Source of the DNA: UBA6522 sp036231525
GTDB taxonomy: Bacteria; Pseudomonadota; Gammaproteobacteria; Steroidobacterales; Rariloculaceae
Direction: 5' to 3'
Assembly: GCA_036231525.1 (NCBI GenBank)
Contig: JAZAGZ010000056.1
Span: forward strand, 1 to 33,339
Length of the DNA stretch: 33,339 nt
The position numbers and the translations under genes are program-made. The notes under the pieces are model-generated. The model was not told where the DNA came from. It did not search any database and worked only from the letters and a program-made list of their open reading frames with translations. Position 1 is the first letter of the stretch. Every line of letters begins with the position of its first letter. Shown here one piece after another: positions 24,353 to 32,575 of the stretch.

Positions 24353-24749
24353 CACCGCCCTCCGTACCATCAGCCGGTACGATTTCCGCTTGCTCATCAA
24401 GCCAAGCGTAAAATTCAAGCTCTTGAATCATATCTAGCTCTTCATCTCCTAGAAGAATCTCAAGATCACTTAGAGCCACTACGTCAAATGTCTGAACTTC
24501 AGATAACCCGGAAAGTTGTCCCTGCCAAAATACCATCACAACAAATACTCCTACCGCAACCGCACACGCAGGAATCCATCGTGAGCGCCAAGTATTCGCC
24601 GAGTTCTTCTTGAGTTGCTCCAGCGCCTTGTAGCGAGCTTGAGTTAGTTTAGAGAGTGTTTCTGCGTCCAAAGCAGAGACACTTTCGTCAAAAGTCCGCT
24701 TTGTACGTTCTTCCAGTTCTCGCTTTTTCATCACATCGCCCGTGTTCAT
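24345..24749 (-). CDS. Single-pass membrane protein, DUF3619-like, possible anti-sigma factor
   Basis: The 134-residue protein has a cytoplasmic N-terminal helical part (LDAETLSKLTQARYKALEQ, typical of DUF3619), one membrane segment (about residues 63-83, IPACAVAVGVFVVMVF) and a short acidic periplasmic tail with GDEELDMIQELEFYAWL. Its position directly after an ECF sigma factor, topology and size suggest a membrane-bound anti-sigma factor. It lacks the zinc-binding ZAS motif, so this is inference. The start is the ATG at 24749, which overlaps the sigma stop by one base as TGATG, with GGAGAG upstream. The SbrI/SbrR pair of Pseudomonas may be a comparable system (recalled, not tested). Confidence 0.65.
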   Translation of the reverse strand: MNTGDVMKKRELEERTKRTFDESVSALDAETLSKLTQARYKALEQLKKNSANTWRSRWIPACAVAVGVFVVMVFWQGQLSGLSEVQTFDVVALSDLEILLGDEELDMIQELEFYAWLDEQAEIVPADGTEGGVG

Positions 24750-25264
24750 CAGAAATGCTCTCCAAGTAATTCCCGCAACCGATGGACAGCGCGAAAATAA
24801 TGTGTCTTTACGCTCCCCTCCGAACAACCCATAGCAGTAGCTGTCTCTGACACATTCAGCCCCTCCAGGTTTCGCAGCATAAAGGCTTCTCTCTGCCGCC
24901 TTGGAAGATCCATAAGTGCATTTTCTAGCGCGTCCATGGCATCGCTGCGCGCCACCGTCTCAACTGGGTTCTCTGAAGATGGCCCTGTTGCCCGAGCAAC
25001 AGGATCGTATCCCTCGCCCTCCTGTCCGCCAAAAAAACTTATCACCCTCCCTCTGACAATGCCGCGCCTCTGCCAGTCAAGGGTCCGATTTTTTAATATC
25101 CGGTAAAACAAAGGGCGCCATTCTTCGGCGGGACGCGCTGAGTATTTACGCACCAAGCTAATCATCGCGTCTTGGACTATGTCCAGCGCCTCGTCAGCAT
25201 CTCGCACGCTCGTCAGCGTAATCCGGTATGCCCGCGTTTGCACATCGCGGAGGAAAGTGTCCAT
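24749..25264 (-). CDS. ECF-type RNA polymerase sigma factor
   Basis: The protein would direct RNA polymerase to a small stress or envelope regulon. From the ATG at 25264 it has 171 residues. Region 2 includes RDADEALDIVQDAMISL and RPLFYRILKNRTLDW. A Gly/Glu-rich linker follows, and region 4 is near the end, with LPRRQREAFMLRNLEGL and the helix-turn-helix ETATAMGCSEGSVKTHYFRA. GGGGA lies 7 bases before this ATG. An ATG at 25336 would add 24 residues without family similarity, so I judged it less likely, though it also has GGGAG upstream. Three small genes downstream overlap in series, as expected for a sigma/anti-sigma operon. Confidence 0.88.
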   Translation of the reverse strand: MDTFLRDVQTRAYRITLTSVRDADEALDIVQDAMISLVRKYSARPAEEWRPLFYRILKNRTLDWQRRGIVRGRVISFFGGQEGEGYDPVARATGPSSENPVETVARSDAMDALENALMDLPRRQREAFMLRNLEGLNVSETATAMGCSEGSVKTHYFRAVHRLRELLGEHF

Positions 25265-25421
25265 TTCAATCCCCAAACCCAGCTTTCCTTCCTCCCTTGG
25301 TAGATATGCCGGCTGCTTTAATGCTGCTAGCGCCATCAGGTACGCTCCCGGCAGCAGTTCATACAAATTCTATGGTAAATCTTCATTCCCTATCGACGCA
25401 CCCTACCCTTATCGCACAAGA

Positions 25422-25448
25422 TAACGCTCAACGGGACTCTTGGTTGAC
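25422..25448 (-). promoter_or_regulatory. Possible ECF-type autoregulatory promoter of the sigma operon
   Basis: On the minus strand GTCAACC (25442-25448), 15 bases, then CGTTA (25422-25426) have the AAC-type -35 and CGT-type -10 seen in many ECF promoters. Self-activation would be usual for such an operon. One pair of short motifs can occur by chance. Confidence 0.25.
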
Positions 25449-25605
25449 ACTATTCGTCTTATTAACTCCCTGACTAGAAAAAAATTGCTCGCACAATGTT
25501 TACGAAACAGAAATCTTTAACCTTAAATAATCCTAACATATTGATTAAAAACAATTTATGTGTATCACCTGCCCCCGGAACCGTCGCGCTGGGGATCGAG
25601 ATGCT

Positions 25606-27810
25606 ATGCCCTTAATGACAGGAATACCCGGATTACTCCGAGTCGCACTCCCTGTGCCCCTTGCTGGTGCCCTTGACTATCGCTGGCCGGGGCCTGGCCC
25701 TCTACCTGCCCGGGGCTGCCGTGTGCGCGTTTCACTGGGCGCCAGAAAGAAGATCGGTATCGTAGTTGGCCACCCTATCAAGACGGACATTGGCTCGAGC
25801 AAAATAAAAAACGTTATCGATGTTCTAGATGAGACTCCCGTCCTTGACAGTGAGCTTCTAGAATTGCTCCAGTGGTGTGCGGACTACTATCACCATCCCA
25901 TTGGGGAAGTTTTGAATCAGGCGTTACCAGTTCTCCTACGCCAAGGAAAAAGTCCTCTAGCACAACAAGAGCAGACGTGGGAACTGACAGAGGTGGGCCA
26001 AGTTCAAAATGTTGAGGCCCTGCGGCGGCGCGGTAAGCGGCAAGCCGAGGTCCTTGAACTACTCCAGCGCACTAGCTCTTTGAGCACTCAAGAACTTCGC
26101 GATGCGGGTCTCAAACGTGAGGTCCTGAAACGTTTAGCAGCAAAAGGGTGGATCCAATCGAGGCAGCTGGTTTTTACGCCGCCGCTCGCCACAGAACCCG
26201 CACACCCGATGCCCGAACTGACCAGAGAACAACAACAGTGTCTAACCGTTATTTCCAGCGCGCGAGCAGGTTACCAAGCATTTTTGCTCCAAGGTGTGAC
26301 AGGGAGCGGCAAAACAGAGGTGTACATGCGGCTAATCTCAAAGCAACTCGAAGTCGGCTGCCAGAGCTTGTTGCTGGTACCTGAAATCGGTCTGACCCCT
26401 CAGCTCGTCAATAGGTTGGAAAATCGCTTTGGTCTCGGCCTTGCCGTAATGCATTCTGGTCTCCCAGCGGGTGAAAGGCTAAGAGCGTGGCAAAATGCGC
26501 GAACAGGCGTTGCTAAAGTCATCGTCGGCACACGCTCTGCCATATTCTCCCCATTGGTCAATGCTGGATTGATTATTGTTGATGAAGAACATGACGTCTC
26601 CTACAAACAGCAAGACGGTTTTAAGTACTCAGCAAGGGATCTCGCTGTTCTCAGAGGACAGCGACTAAATGTACCTGTGATTCTAGGGTCAGCAACGCCC
26701 TCGTTGGAAAGTATCCATAATGCTAACCAAGGCCGCTATCAGATCCTGACAATGAAAAATCGAATTGGTTCGGCGGGTGATCCTGAAATTCGAATAATCA
26801 ATATGAATCACCATGCAAGCCACCATGATCTTTCTACACCTCTGATATCAGCCATCGAACGACACCTTTCAGAGAATTGCCAAGTTATATTGTTTCTCAA
26901 CCGTCGTGGTTTTGCGCCGGTTCTATTGTGCACAAAATGCGGGGTTGTCGAGGAGTGCGATCGCTGTGATGCGCGACTAACTTTGCACCCCTCCAGCGGA
27001 CATCTTCGATGTCATCATTGCGGTCGAACGCGTCCACTTAGCTGGGCATGCGGAATCTGCAGATCTGAACGGATAGCCGTTGGCGCTGGCACCCAAAGAG
27101 TCACCGATGAGCTTCGTGTGTTGTTTCCGAAGGCTCGTATTGCGCGACTAGACCGAGATATAGCCTCCCGCAAGGGAAGTATTGAAGCCGTACTTGCGGA
27201 AGTTGAGCACGGCGATACACAAATTTTAGTGGGTACCCAGATGCTCGTAAAAGGCCATGATTTTCCGCGCGTTACTCTCGTTGGTGTTCTCAGCGCAGAT
27301 CAAGGCCTTTTCGGAACCAACTTTCGCAGCAGTGAACGATTGGCTCAGATCTTGCTGCAAGTTGCTGGAAGAGCGGGCAGGCGAAATCGGCCAGGAGAAG
27401 TCTTGATTCAGAGTTACTATCCGGAACACCCGCTACTTGCCCGTTTGGCGGCGCAGGACTACGACGCGTTCGGCAAACTTGCCCTAGCAGAACGAAAAAT
27501 CGCGGCCTGGCCCCCCTTCTCCCACCTGATTGTCTGGCGAGCCGAAGCTGGGCGGCGAGAGCCAGCATATAATCTCCTGGAACGCATCGCTACCGAGGCT
27601 CAATGCATTGCCTCGGACATTACAATCCTCGGCCCCGCATCACCTAGTATGGAAAAGCGTGGCGGTCGATATCGCGCTCAATTACTCTTTCAGAGCGCCC
27701 ACAGATCGCCGCTTCATGATCTGATTCGCGAGTTATTACCGCTGGTCCGAGTTTGGCCTGAAGCTAGGCGTGTACGATGGTCCATTGATGTGGACCCGAG
27801 CGAGTTATAG
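25606..27810 (+). CDS. priA: Primosomal protein N' (replication restart helicase)
   Basis: PriA recognises stalled forks and D-loops and loads the replicative helicase to restart replication. From the ATG at 25606 it has 734 residues, close to E. coli PriA (732, recalled). The N-terminal DNA-binding start is VALPVPLAGALDY. Walker A is GVTGSGKT (230-237) and Walker B DEEHD (326-330). Eight zinc-binding cysteines stand in four CxxC pairs (442/445, 451/454, 469/472, 482/485). Later helicase motifs include GTQMLVKGHDFPRV and QVAGRAGR. A frame from 25558 adds 16 residues unlike PriA, and GGGGA just before 25606 favours the shorter start. It heads priA-argS-SPOR-capA. The upstream gap 25367-25605 is AT-rich, but I see no strong plus-strand promoter. 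Confidence 0.96.
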   Translation: MPLMTGIPGLLRVALPVPLAGALDYRWPGPGPLPARGCRVRVSLGARKKIGIVVGHPIKTDIGSSKIKNVIDVLDETPVLDSELLELLQWCADYYHHPIGEVLNQALPVLLRQGKSPLAQQEQTWELTEVGQVQNVEALRRRGKRQAEVLELLQRTSSLSTQELRDAGLKREVLKRLAAKGWIQSRQLVFTPPLATEPAHPMPELTREQQQCLTVISSARAGYQAFLLQGVTGSGKTEVYMRLISKQLEVGCQSLLLVPEIGLTPQLVNRLENRFGLGLAVMHSGLPAGERLRAWQNARTGVAKVIVGTRSAIFSPLVNAGLIIVDEEHDVSYKQQDGFKYSARDLAVLRGQRLNVPVILGSATPSLESIHNANQGRYQILTMKNRIGSAGDPEIRIINMNHHASHHDLSTPLISAIERHLSENCQVILFLNRRGFAPVLLCTKCGVVEECDRCDARLTLHPSSGHLRCHHCGRTRPLSWACGICRSERIAVGAGTQRVTDELRVLFPKARIARLDRDIASRKGSIEAVLAEVEHGDTQILVGTQMLVKGHDFPRVTLVGVLSADQGLFGTNFRSSERLAQILLQVAGRAGRRNRPGEVLIQSYYPEHPLLARLAAQDYDAFGKLALAERKIAAWPPFSHLIVWRAEAGRREPAYNLLERIATEAQCIASDITILGPASPSMEKRGGRYRAQLLFQSAHRSPLHDLIRELLPLVRVWPEARRVRWSIDVDPSEL

Positions 27811-27853
27811 TTTCAAGTAGAATCCCAGCATTGCAACATTTGACTCACTACCT

Positions 27854-29605
27854 TTGCGCTCTCAAATCGATAATCTACTTAAAGAGGCTGTAGCAAACTT
27901 TGCTGCTGAACGCGGGTTTACGGACGCTTATGATCTAGACCCACAGTTGGAACGTGTGCGCGATCCCAAGCACGGAGACTTTACGAGCAATATTGCCCTT
28001 AGGCTCTCCAAGGACCTAGGGGAACCACCCCGAGAGATCGCCACCACACTTTTAGCTTTTATTCCCGAGTCTACTCTGGTTGCCAACGCGCAGATTGCAG
28101 GGCCCGGGTTCATTAATTTAACGCTAACGACGGAGGCCTATCAACGAGAACTCACCAAAATTCTCGAGACAGGTTCAATGTACGGTTGCTCGAATATTGG
28201 TAAGGGTCAACGCATTTTGTTGGAATACGTATCGGCCAACCCAACTGGACCGCTCCACGTTGGTCACGGGCGTCATGCAGCCTATGGAGCATCCCTAGCC
28301 AACTTACTGCGTGCAACAGGCCACAATGTTCATGAAGAATACTATGTCAACGATGCAGGAAGACAAATGGATATCCTCACGGTCAGCGTATGGCTAAGGT
28401 ATCTCCAATTGCTCGGCTTAGACCTTGGCTTCCCAGCAAATGCTTATCAGGGTGATTATGTCAAGGAAATTGCACATGAAGTACAGACCACTCTAGGGGA
28501 AAAGTTCGTAATTACCGACCATATTGATCTATCTAAACTTCTCCACGCTGACCCAGCTGATAGCGAAAAACTTCTTGACCTGCTCATAGCAAAAGCAAAA
28601 GAAATGCTAGGACAAGAAAAATTTTCCGCTCTTCTTAAGGAGGCTCTGAACAGCGTGCTTACTGACATCAAAGACGATCTAGCCAAATTCGGTGTTCATC
28701 CCCAGCGATGGTATTCCGAGCACAGTCTCACTGAAGGCGGCGCAATCGATCGGGCTTTAGATCTTCTAGAAGAGCAGAAAATGCTTGATGTTCGCGATGG
28801 CGCTACTTGGTTCAAAGCAACGGAATATGGTGATGAAAAAGACCGAGTAGTTATTCGAGAGAACGGGGCAAAAACTTATTTCGCTTCTGATATCGCATAT
28901 CACTTTGAGAAGCGGGAACGGGGGTTTGACATTCTTCTAGATGTGCTCGGCGCTGATCACCACGGCTACGTCGCAAGAGTGCGCGCGGGACTTGAAGCAA
29001 TGAGCGAATCAGGTGATTCTCTCGAAGTCCGGCTAGTCCAGTTCGTAACTTTGTATCGCGGACGCGAGAAAGTTCAGATGTCAACCCGATCCGGTGAGTA
29101 TGTGACGCTACGTCAACTTCGTACCGAGGTTGGAAATGATGCCGCACGATTCTTCTACGTATCACGTTCCAATGACCAACATCTAGATTTTGATCTCGAA
29201 CTCGCAAAAGCACGATCTAACGATAATCCCGTTTACTATGTGCAATACGCACACGCACGGGTGGCTAGCCTATTGAGAAAAATGAAAGAAGAAGGATTTA
29301 GGATAGAACATAGTGATATGCTGGAGTTGGCGTGCCTCACGGAGGAGGCGGAGCATACTTTGCTAGTGTCCTTGAGCCGATATCCTGAGGTACTTCAGCT
29401 TGCCGCCGTGAACCGAGCACCACAACACCTTCTACAGTATTTACGCGGTCTGTCAGCAAATTTCCACTCGTATTACAACGCGCATAGAGTGCTTGTCGAG
29501 GACGCAAAGCTTCGCAATGCGCGAATTACCCTAGTTCTCGGAACGCGCCAGGTTCTGCATAACGGGCTAACACTGCTTGGAGTCACTGCCCCCGACAATA
29601 TGTGA
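27854..29605 (+). CDS. argS: Arginyl-tRNA synthetase
   Basis: This enzyme charges tRNA-Arg with arginine in the cytoplasm. The 583-residue class I synthetase has the N-terminal additional domain (about 1-115), the HIGH-type motif HVGH (135-138) in ANPTGPLHVGHGRHAA, and the degenerate KMSKS-type loop VQMSTRSG, which is usual for this family. It ends in a C-terminal anticodon-binding domain finishing LLGVTAPDNM. The start is TTG at 27854, since family members begin a few residues before the IDNLLKEAV helix. No ATG is available and no good ribosome-binding site is visible, so expression may rely on coupling with priA, 43 bp upstream. The priA-argS-SPOR order is shared with Pseudomonas (recalled). 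Confidence 0.97.
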   Translation: MRSQIDNLLKEAVANFAAERGFTDAYDLDPQLERVRDPKHGDFTSNIALRLSKDLGEPPREIATTLLAFIPESTLVANAQIAGPGFINLTLTTEAYQRELTKILETGSMYGCSNIGKGQRILLEYVSANPTGPLHVGHGRHAAYGASLANLLRATGHNVHEEYYVNDAGRQMDILTVSVWLRYLQLLGLDLGFPANAYQGDYVKEIAHEVQTTLGEKFVITDHIDLSKLLHADPADSEKLLDLLIAKAKEMLGQEKFSALLKEALNSVLTDIKDDLAKFGVHPQRWYSEHSLTEGGAIDRALDLLEEQKMLDVRDGATWFKATEYGDEKDRVVIRENGAKTYFASDIAYHFEKRERGFDILLDVLGADHHGYVARVRAGLEAMSESGDSLEVRLVQFVTLYRGREKVQMSTRSGEYVTLRQLRTEVGNDAARFFYVSRSNDQHLDFDLELAKARSNDNPVYYVQYAHARVASLLRKMKEEGFRIEHSDMLELACLTEEAEHTLLVSLSRYPEVLQLAAVNRAPQHLLQYLRGLSANFHSYYNAHRVLVEDAKLRNARITLVLGTRQVLHNGLTLLGVTAPDNM

Positions 29606-29614
29606 GAGCATTCC

Positions 29615-30178
29615 ATGAATGTACTAAAGAAAATAGCTAACAAGGCCATTCCATCGCATACGACTAGGTGGGTGTGGATGTTGTGCGGCTTTAGTCTTGG
29701 CCTGATCGTATCCACAATAATTTATGTGAGCGATAGAGGAGCGCTCAATTTGCCTACCACACCCACGCCGGCGATCCCCACACCATCCCAAAGTCGAATA
29801 GAACCCGCCCCTGAAATAGTGACGGCGACGCATCCCGCGACACGTTTTGATTTCTACGAAATTTTGCCAAAGTTTGAAGTTGTAATTCCTGAAGTCGAAT
29901 CTGAGGCAATAATTGACCACATAGCGCGTATTGTGGAAGAACCGGGTAGGTACGTTTTACAGACCGGTTCCTTCAGAGAGTCTACAGATGCTGAGCAAAT
30001 GAAGGGGACTCTGGAAGTTCTCGGTATTCAGTCCAGTATTCAGAAAGTCACCATCGATGCAGATGACTTTCATCGCGTACGTATTGGCCCCACCAGCGAC
30101 TTAGATGAACTAAACAGAGTGAGAAGGCAGCTTTGGAACGCCCAAATAGAATCTCTCCTTATAACGGTACCTAATTAG
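29615..30178 (+). CDS. SPOR-domain membrane protein (FtsN-like)
   Basis: The protein would bind denuded septal peptidoglycan through its SPOR domain. The 187 residues contain a short cytoplasmic start, one membrane segment (about 19-37), a proline/threonine-rich periplasmic linker (about 45-75), the RFDFYEILPKFEVVIPE stretch common in this family, and a C-terminal SPOR domain (about 110-185) beginning GRYVLQTGSF and including HRVRIGPTSD. Its position directly after argS, 9 bp apart, matches the SPOR gene that usually precedes hslVU in gammaproteobacteria. Here hslVU does not follow. It may serve as FtsN, but the protein is shorter than E. coli FtsN (319 residues, recalled), so I leave the symbol empty. 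Confidence 0.9.
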   Translation: MNVLKKIANKAIPSHTTRWVWMLCGFSLGLIVSTIIYVSDRGALNLPTTPTPAIPTPSQSRIEPAPEIVTATHPATRFDFYEILPKFEVVIPEVESEAIIDHIARIVEEPGRYVLQTGSFRESTDAEQMKGTLEVLGIQSSIQKVTIDADDFHRVRIGPTSDLDELNRVRRQLWNAQIESLLITVPN

Positions 30179-30187
30179 GCATCCTAA

Positions 30188-31240
30188 ATGGGACGCCTAC
30201 TAATATTTGTTCTCTCACTAATCCTCCCAACGGGTGTAACTCTTTCTCAGGCCCTAACTATTACGGGCGTCGGTGACATCATGCTTGGCACCAACTATCC
30301 GGATGACCGGCTGCCGGCCAACGATGGAGCTCATTTCCTAGAGCTTGTAAATCCAGTTCTCAGAGCAGCCGACATTACGTTTGGCAATCTAGAGGGAGTC
30401 ATCATGGCTGGTGGAATCCCTCAAAAAACCTGTTCAACTCCGGATGTCTGCTTTCTATTCCGCTCACCCCCTCGTTACACCACTTATCTTAGGGATGCGG
30501 GTTTCGACGTTCTCAGCCTAGCCAATAATCATGCACGGGACTTCGGCGAAGAAGGCCGAACAGCCTCAATGGCAGTTCTTGATCAATATGGCATTCGGCA
30601 TTCTGGTAGACGCGGCGATATCGCAATGTGGGAACAAAATGATCTTGCCATCGCGCTCATCGCCTTCTCCCCTACACGGGAATCCTATCTGTTAAATGAC
30701 ATTCCGACTGCCGAACAAGAAATCCTGCGATTATCATTAACCCATGACATCGTCATCGCCTCTTTTCATGGTGGTGCGGAAGGCCCTACCGCTACAAACC
30801 TCCCTTTTGAGGAGGAGTTCTACTTTGGAGAAACTCGAGGAGAGGTTGTACGATTCTCACACGCTGCCGTCGACGCGGGTGCTGACCTGGTACTGGGGCA
30901 TGGTCCTCACGTACCAAGAGCGTTGGAACTGTACAATGAACGGCTGATTGCTTATAGCCTTGGGAACTTCATAACGCATGTCGGTGTGAGCATCAGTGGC
31001 ATTGCCGGCTGGACACCTATCTTAACGGTAAAGATTGATCAGGATGGGGCCTTCCTCAGTGGACGAATCGACTCTGCGCTACAGAGCCGCGTCGACGGTC
31101 TCATCTGGGACCCTGATCGACAGGCTTACAAGCTCATCAAAGATCTGACGGAAAAAACCTTTGGGACTGATATGCTGCGCTTCGAAACCGATGGCACATT
31201 CGTGGCCGGGGAGGAAGGTCACCCCACAGACGACGATTGA
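30188..31240 (+). CDS. CapA-family (PGA_cap) metallophosphoesterase-like exported protein
   Basis: The family includes CapA/PgsA of poly-gamma-glutamate capsule synthesis and many uncharacterised envelope proteins with a calcineurin-like fold. The 350 residues start with a signal peptide (about 1-22). The metal-site motifs follow in order: GVGDIMLGT (27-35), GNLEGV, LANNHARDFG, ASFHGGAEG, LVLGHGPHVPRALE and IAYSLGNFI. No capBC genes are near, so capsule synthesis is not supported. An envelope or peptidoglycan-linked phosphoesterase role is possible. It starts 9 bp after the SPOR gene and converges with ntrX across 6 bp. The C-terminal tail is acidic (EEGHPTDDD). Confidence 0.85.
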   Translation: MGRLLIFVLSLILPTGVTLSQALTITGVGDIMLGTNYPDDRLPANDGAHFLELVNPVLRAADITFGNLEGVIMAGGIPQKTCSTPDVCFLFRSPPRYTTYLRDAGFDVLSLANNHARDFGEEGRTASMAVLDQYGIRHSGRRGDIAMWEQNDLAIALIAFSPTRESYLLNDIPTAEQEILRLSLTHDIVIASFHGGAEGPTATNLPFEEEFYFGETRGEVVRFSHAAVDAGADLVLGHGPHVPRALELYNERLIAYSLGNFITHVGVSISGIAGWTPILTVKIDQDGAFLSGRIDSALQSRVDGLIWDPDRQAYKLIKDLTEKTFGTDMLRFETDGTFVAGEEGHPTDDD

Positions 31241-31246
31241 TACCTG

Positions 31247-32575
31247 TTACTCGTCAACTGAAACCTGACGGAAGTCGACTCCCAGAGAATTAAGTTTTCG
31301 GTAAAGATGGGTTCGCTCCATTCCGATCCGTTCAGCCAGTCGGCCCACTTTGCCACCGCACAGGATCAGCTGCTGGCGAAGATACGCCCGCTCGAAATGC
31401 TCTCTCGCTTCTCGCAAAGGCATTGAAAGCAAATCCTGTTTCACAAGAGGCTCTTCTGTCGAGGCTCCTGGGGTGAGCTGTCCCTCAACCTCTTCTAGAG
31501 TGATTTCTTCTTCCGCGCCAATAATCAAAAGCCGACTCACCATGTTCTTCAACTCCAGGATATTCCCGGGCCAAGGGTAATTACGGAGCCTATTCTGTGC
31601 CGCGACACTGAATCTCCTAAATGGTAGATTTTCTGAGTCAACCAACAAGTCAACATAGTGGAGCAATAACTCTGGTACCTCTTCCAAATATTCACGCAAC
31701 GGCGGCACACGGATCACAACGATACTGAGACGAGACAATAGCTCTCTCCGGAAATCGTTCATATCTTGCTCGAACCCCGGTGGGGCGCTCGATAGAAACC
31801 GCACGTTAAGATCACGGTCCGTACTGCTACCGCTCGGTCGGTACCGTTCTTTCTCTAACACCTCCAGTAACATTTGCTCAGTACTCGCAGATACACTGCA
31901 AATTTCATCAATAAAAAGAATTCCTCCGCTTGCTCGTTCTAAAGCCCCCTGCTCTTGGCCGTCGCCGAGGAATACAGTCGTTCCGCTACCGCCGTTTACA
32001 GCGCTAAAGGGCCCTGCAGAACGGCTGCTAAGACTTGCCAGGTACCTCGCATATGCCTCTCTTCCACTCCCGGGTTCGCCAGTCAATAGTGTGTGTGCGT
32101 CGTAGCGAGCAATTCTGGCAACTTGATCCCGCAAGGATCGTATAGTGTCACTCTTCCCAACTGGGGCTAGCATTGGCGTTACCATGCTGCGCCGTGGTTC
32201 AACAGTCTGCTTCTGCTCCAACGCTTTTTCGACGGTACGCAACAATTTTGCTAAGGAGACCGGCTTTTCGATGAAATCAAGAGCACCAAGTCGGGTAGCC
32301 TCAACAGCAGCATCCACCGTCCCATGTCCAGACATCATAACGACTGGTTCGAGTCCCCCCTGTTCGGACCACTCCTTCAATAGGGAGATCCCATCCGTAT
32401 CCGGCATCCAAATATCTAACAGAATAAGGTCGAAGTCCTGATTCTTTTTAGCAGTTCTTGCAACAGCAGCATCCTCCGCCGTTGTTACCTCATATCCCTC
32501 TTCGCTGAGGATCTCTTCAAGAAGCAAACGAATATTGGATTCGTCGTCAACGACCAGAACTCGTGCATTACTCAT
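31247..32575 (-). CDS. ntrX: NtrX-type response regulator with a degenerate AAA+ domain
   Basis: NtrX is the regulator partner of NtrY and is linked to nitrogen and redox control. The 442 residues comprise a receiver (Asp54 acceptor, Thr/Ser83 region MSGHGT, Lys104), an AAA+ domain (about 140-365) and a Fis-type helix-turn-helix (about 405-435, KVGRLAERIGMERTHLYRKL). The AAA+ domain is unusual. Walker A reads GEPGSGRE, so the ATP-binding Lys is Arg172. The GAFTGA loop that contacts sigma-54 is missing, with about 14 residues fewer than a canonical activator between Walker A and Walker B. The sensor II WPGNVREL reads WPGNILEL, losing its Arg. Walker B (LFIDE, 220-224) and Arg282 remain. It probably binds DNA without ATP-driven sigma-54 activation. 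The ATG overlaps the ntrY stop by 4 bases. Confidence 0.88.
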   Translation of the reverse strand: MSNARVLVVDDESNIRLLLEEILSEEGYEVTTAEDAAVARTAKKNQDFDLILLDIWMPDTDGISLLKEWSEQGGLEPVVMMSGHGTVDAAVEATRLGALDFIEKPVSLAKLLRTVEKALEQKQTVEPRRSMVTPMLAPVGKSDTIRSLRDQVARIARYDAHTLLTGEPGSGREAYARYLASLSSRSAGPFSAVNGGSGTTVFLGDGQEQGALERASGGILFIDEICSVSASTEQMLLEVLEKERYRPSGSSTDRDLNVRFLSSAPPGFEQDMNDFRRELLSRLSIVVIRVPPLREYLEEVPELLLHYVDLLVDSENLPFRRFSVAAQNRLRNYPWPGNILELKNMVSRLLIIGAEEEITLEEVEGQLTPGASTEEPLVKQDLLSMPLREAREHFERAYLRQQLILCGGKVGRLAERIGMERTHLYRKLNSLGVDFRQVSVDE

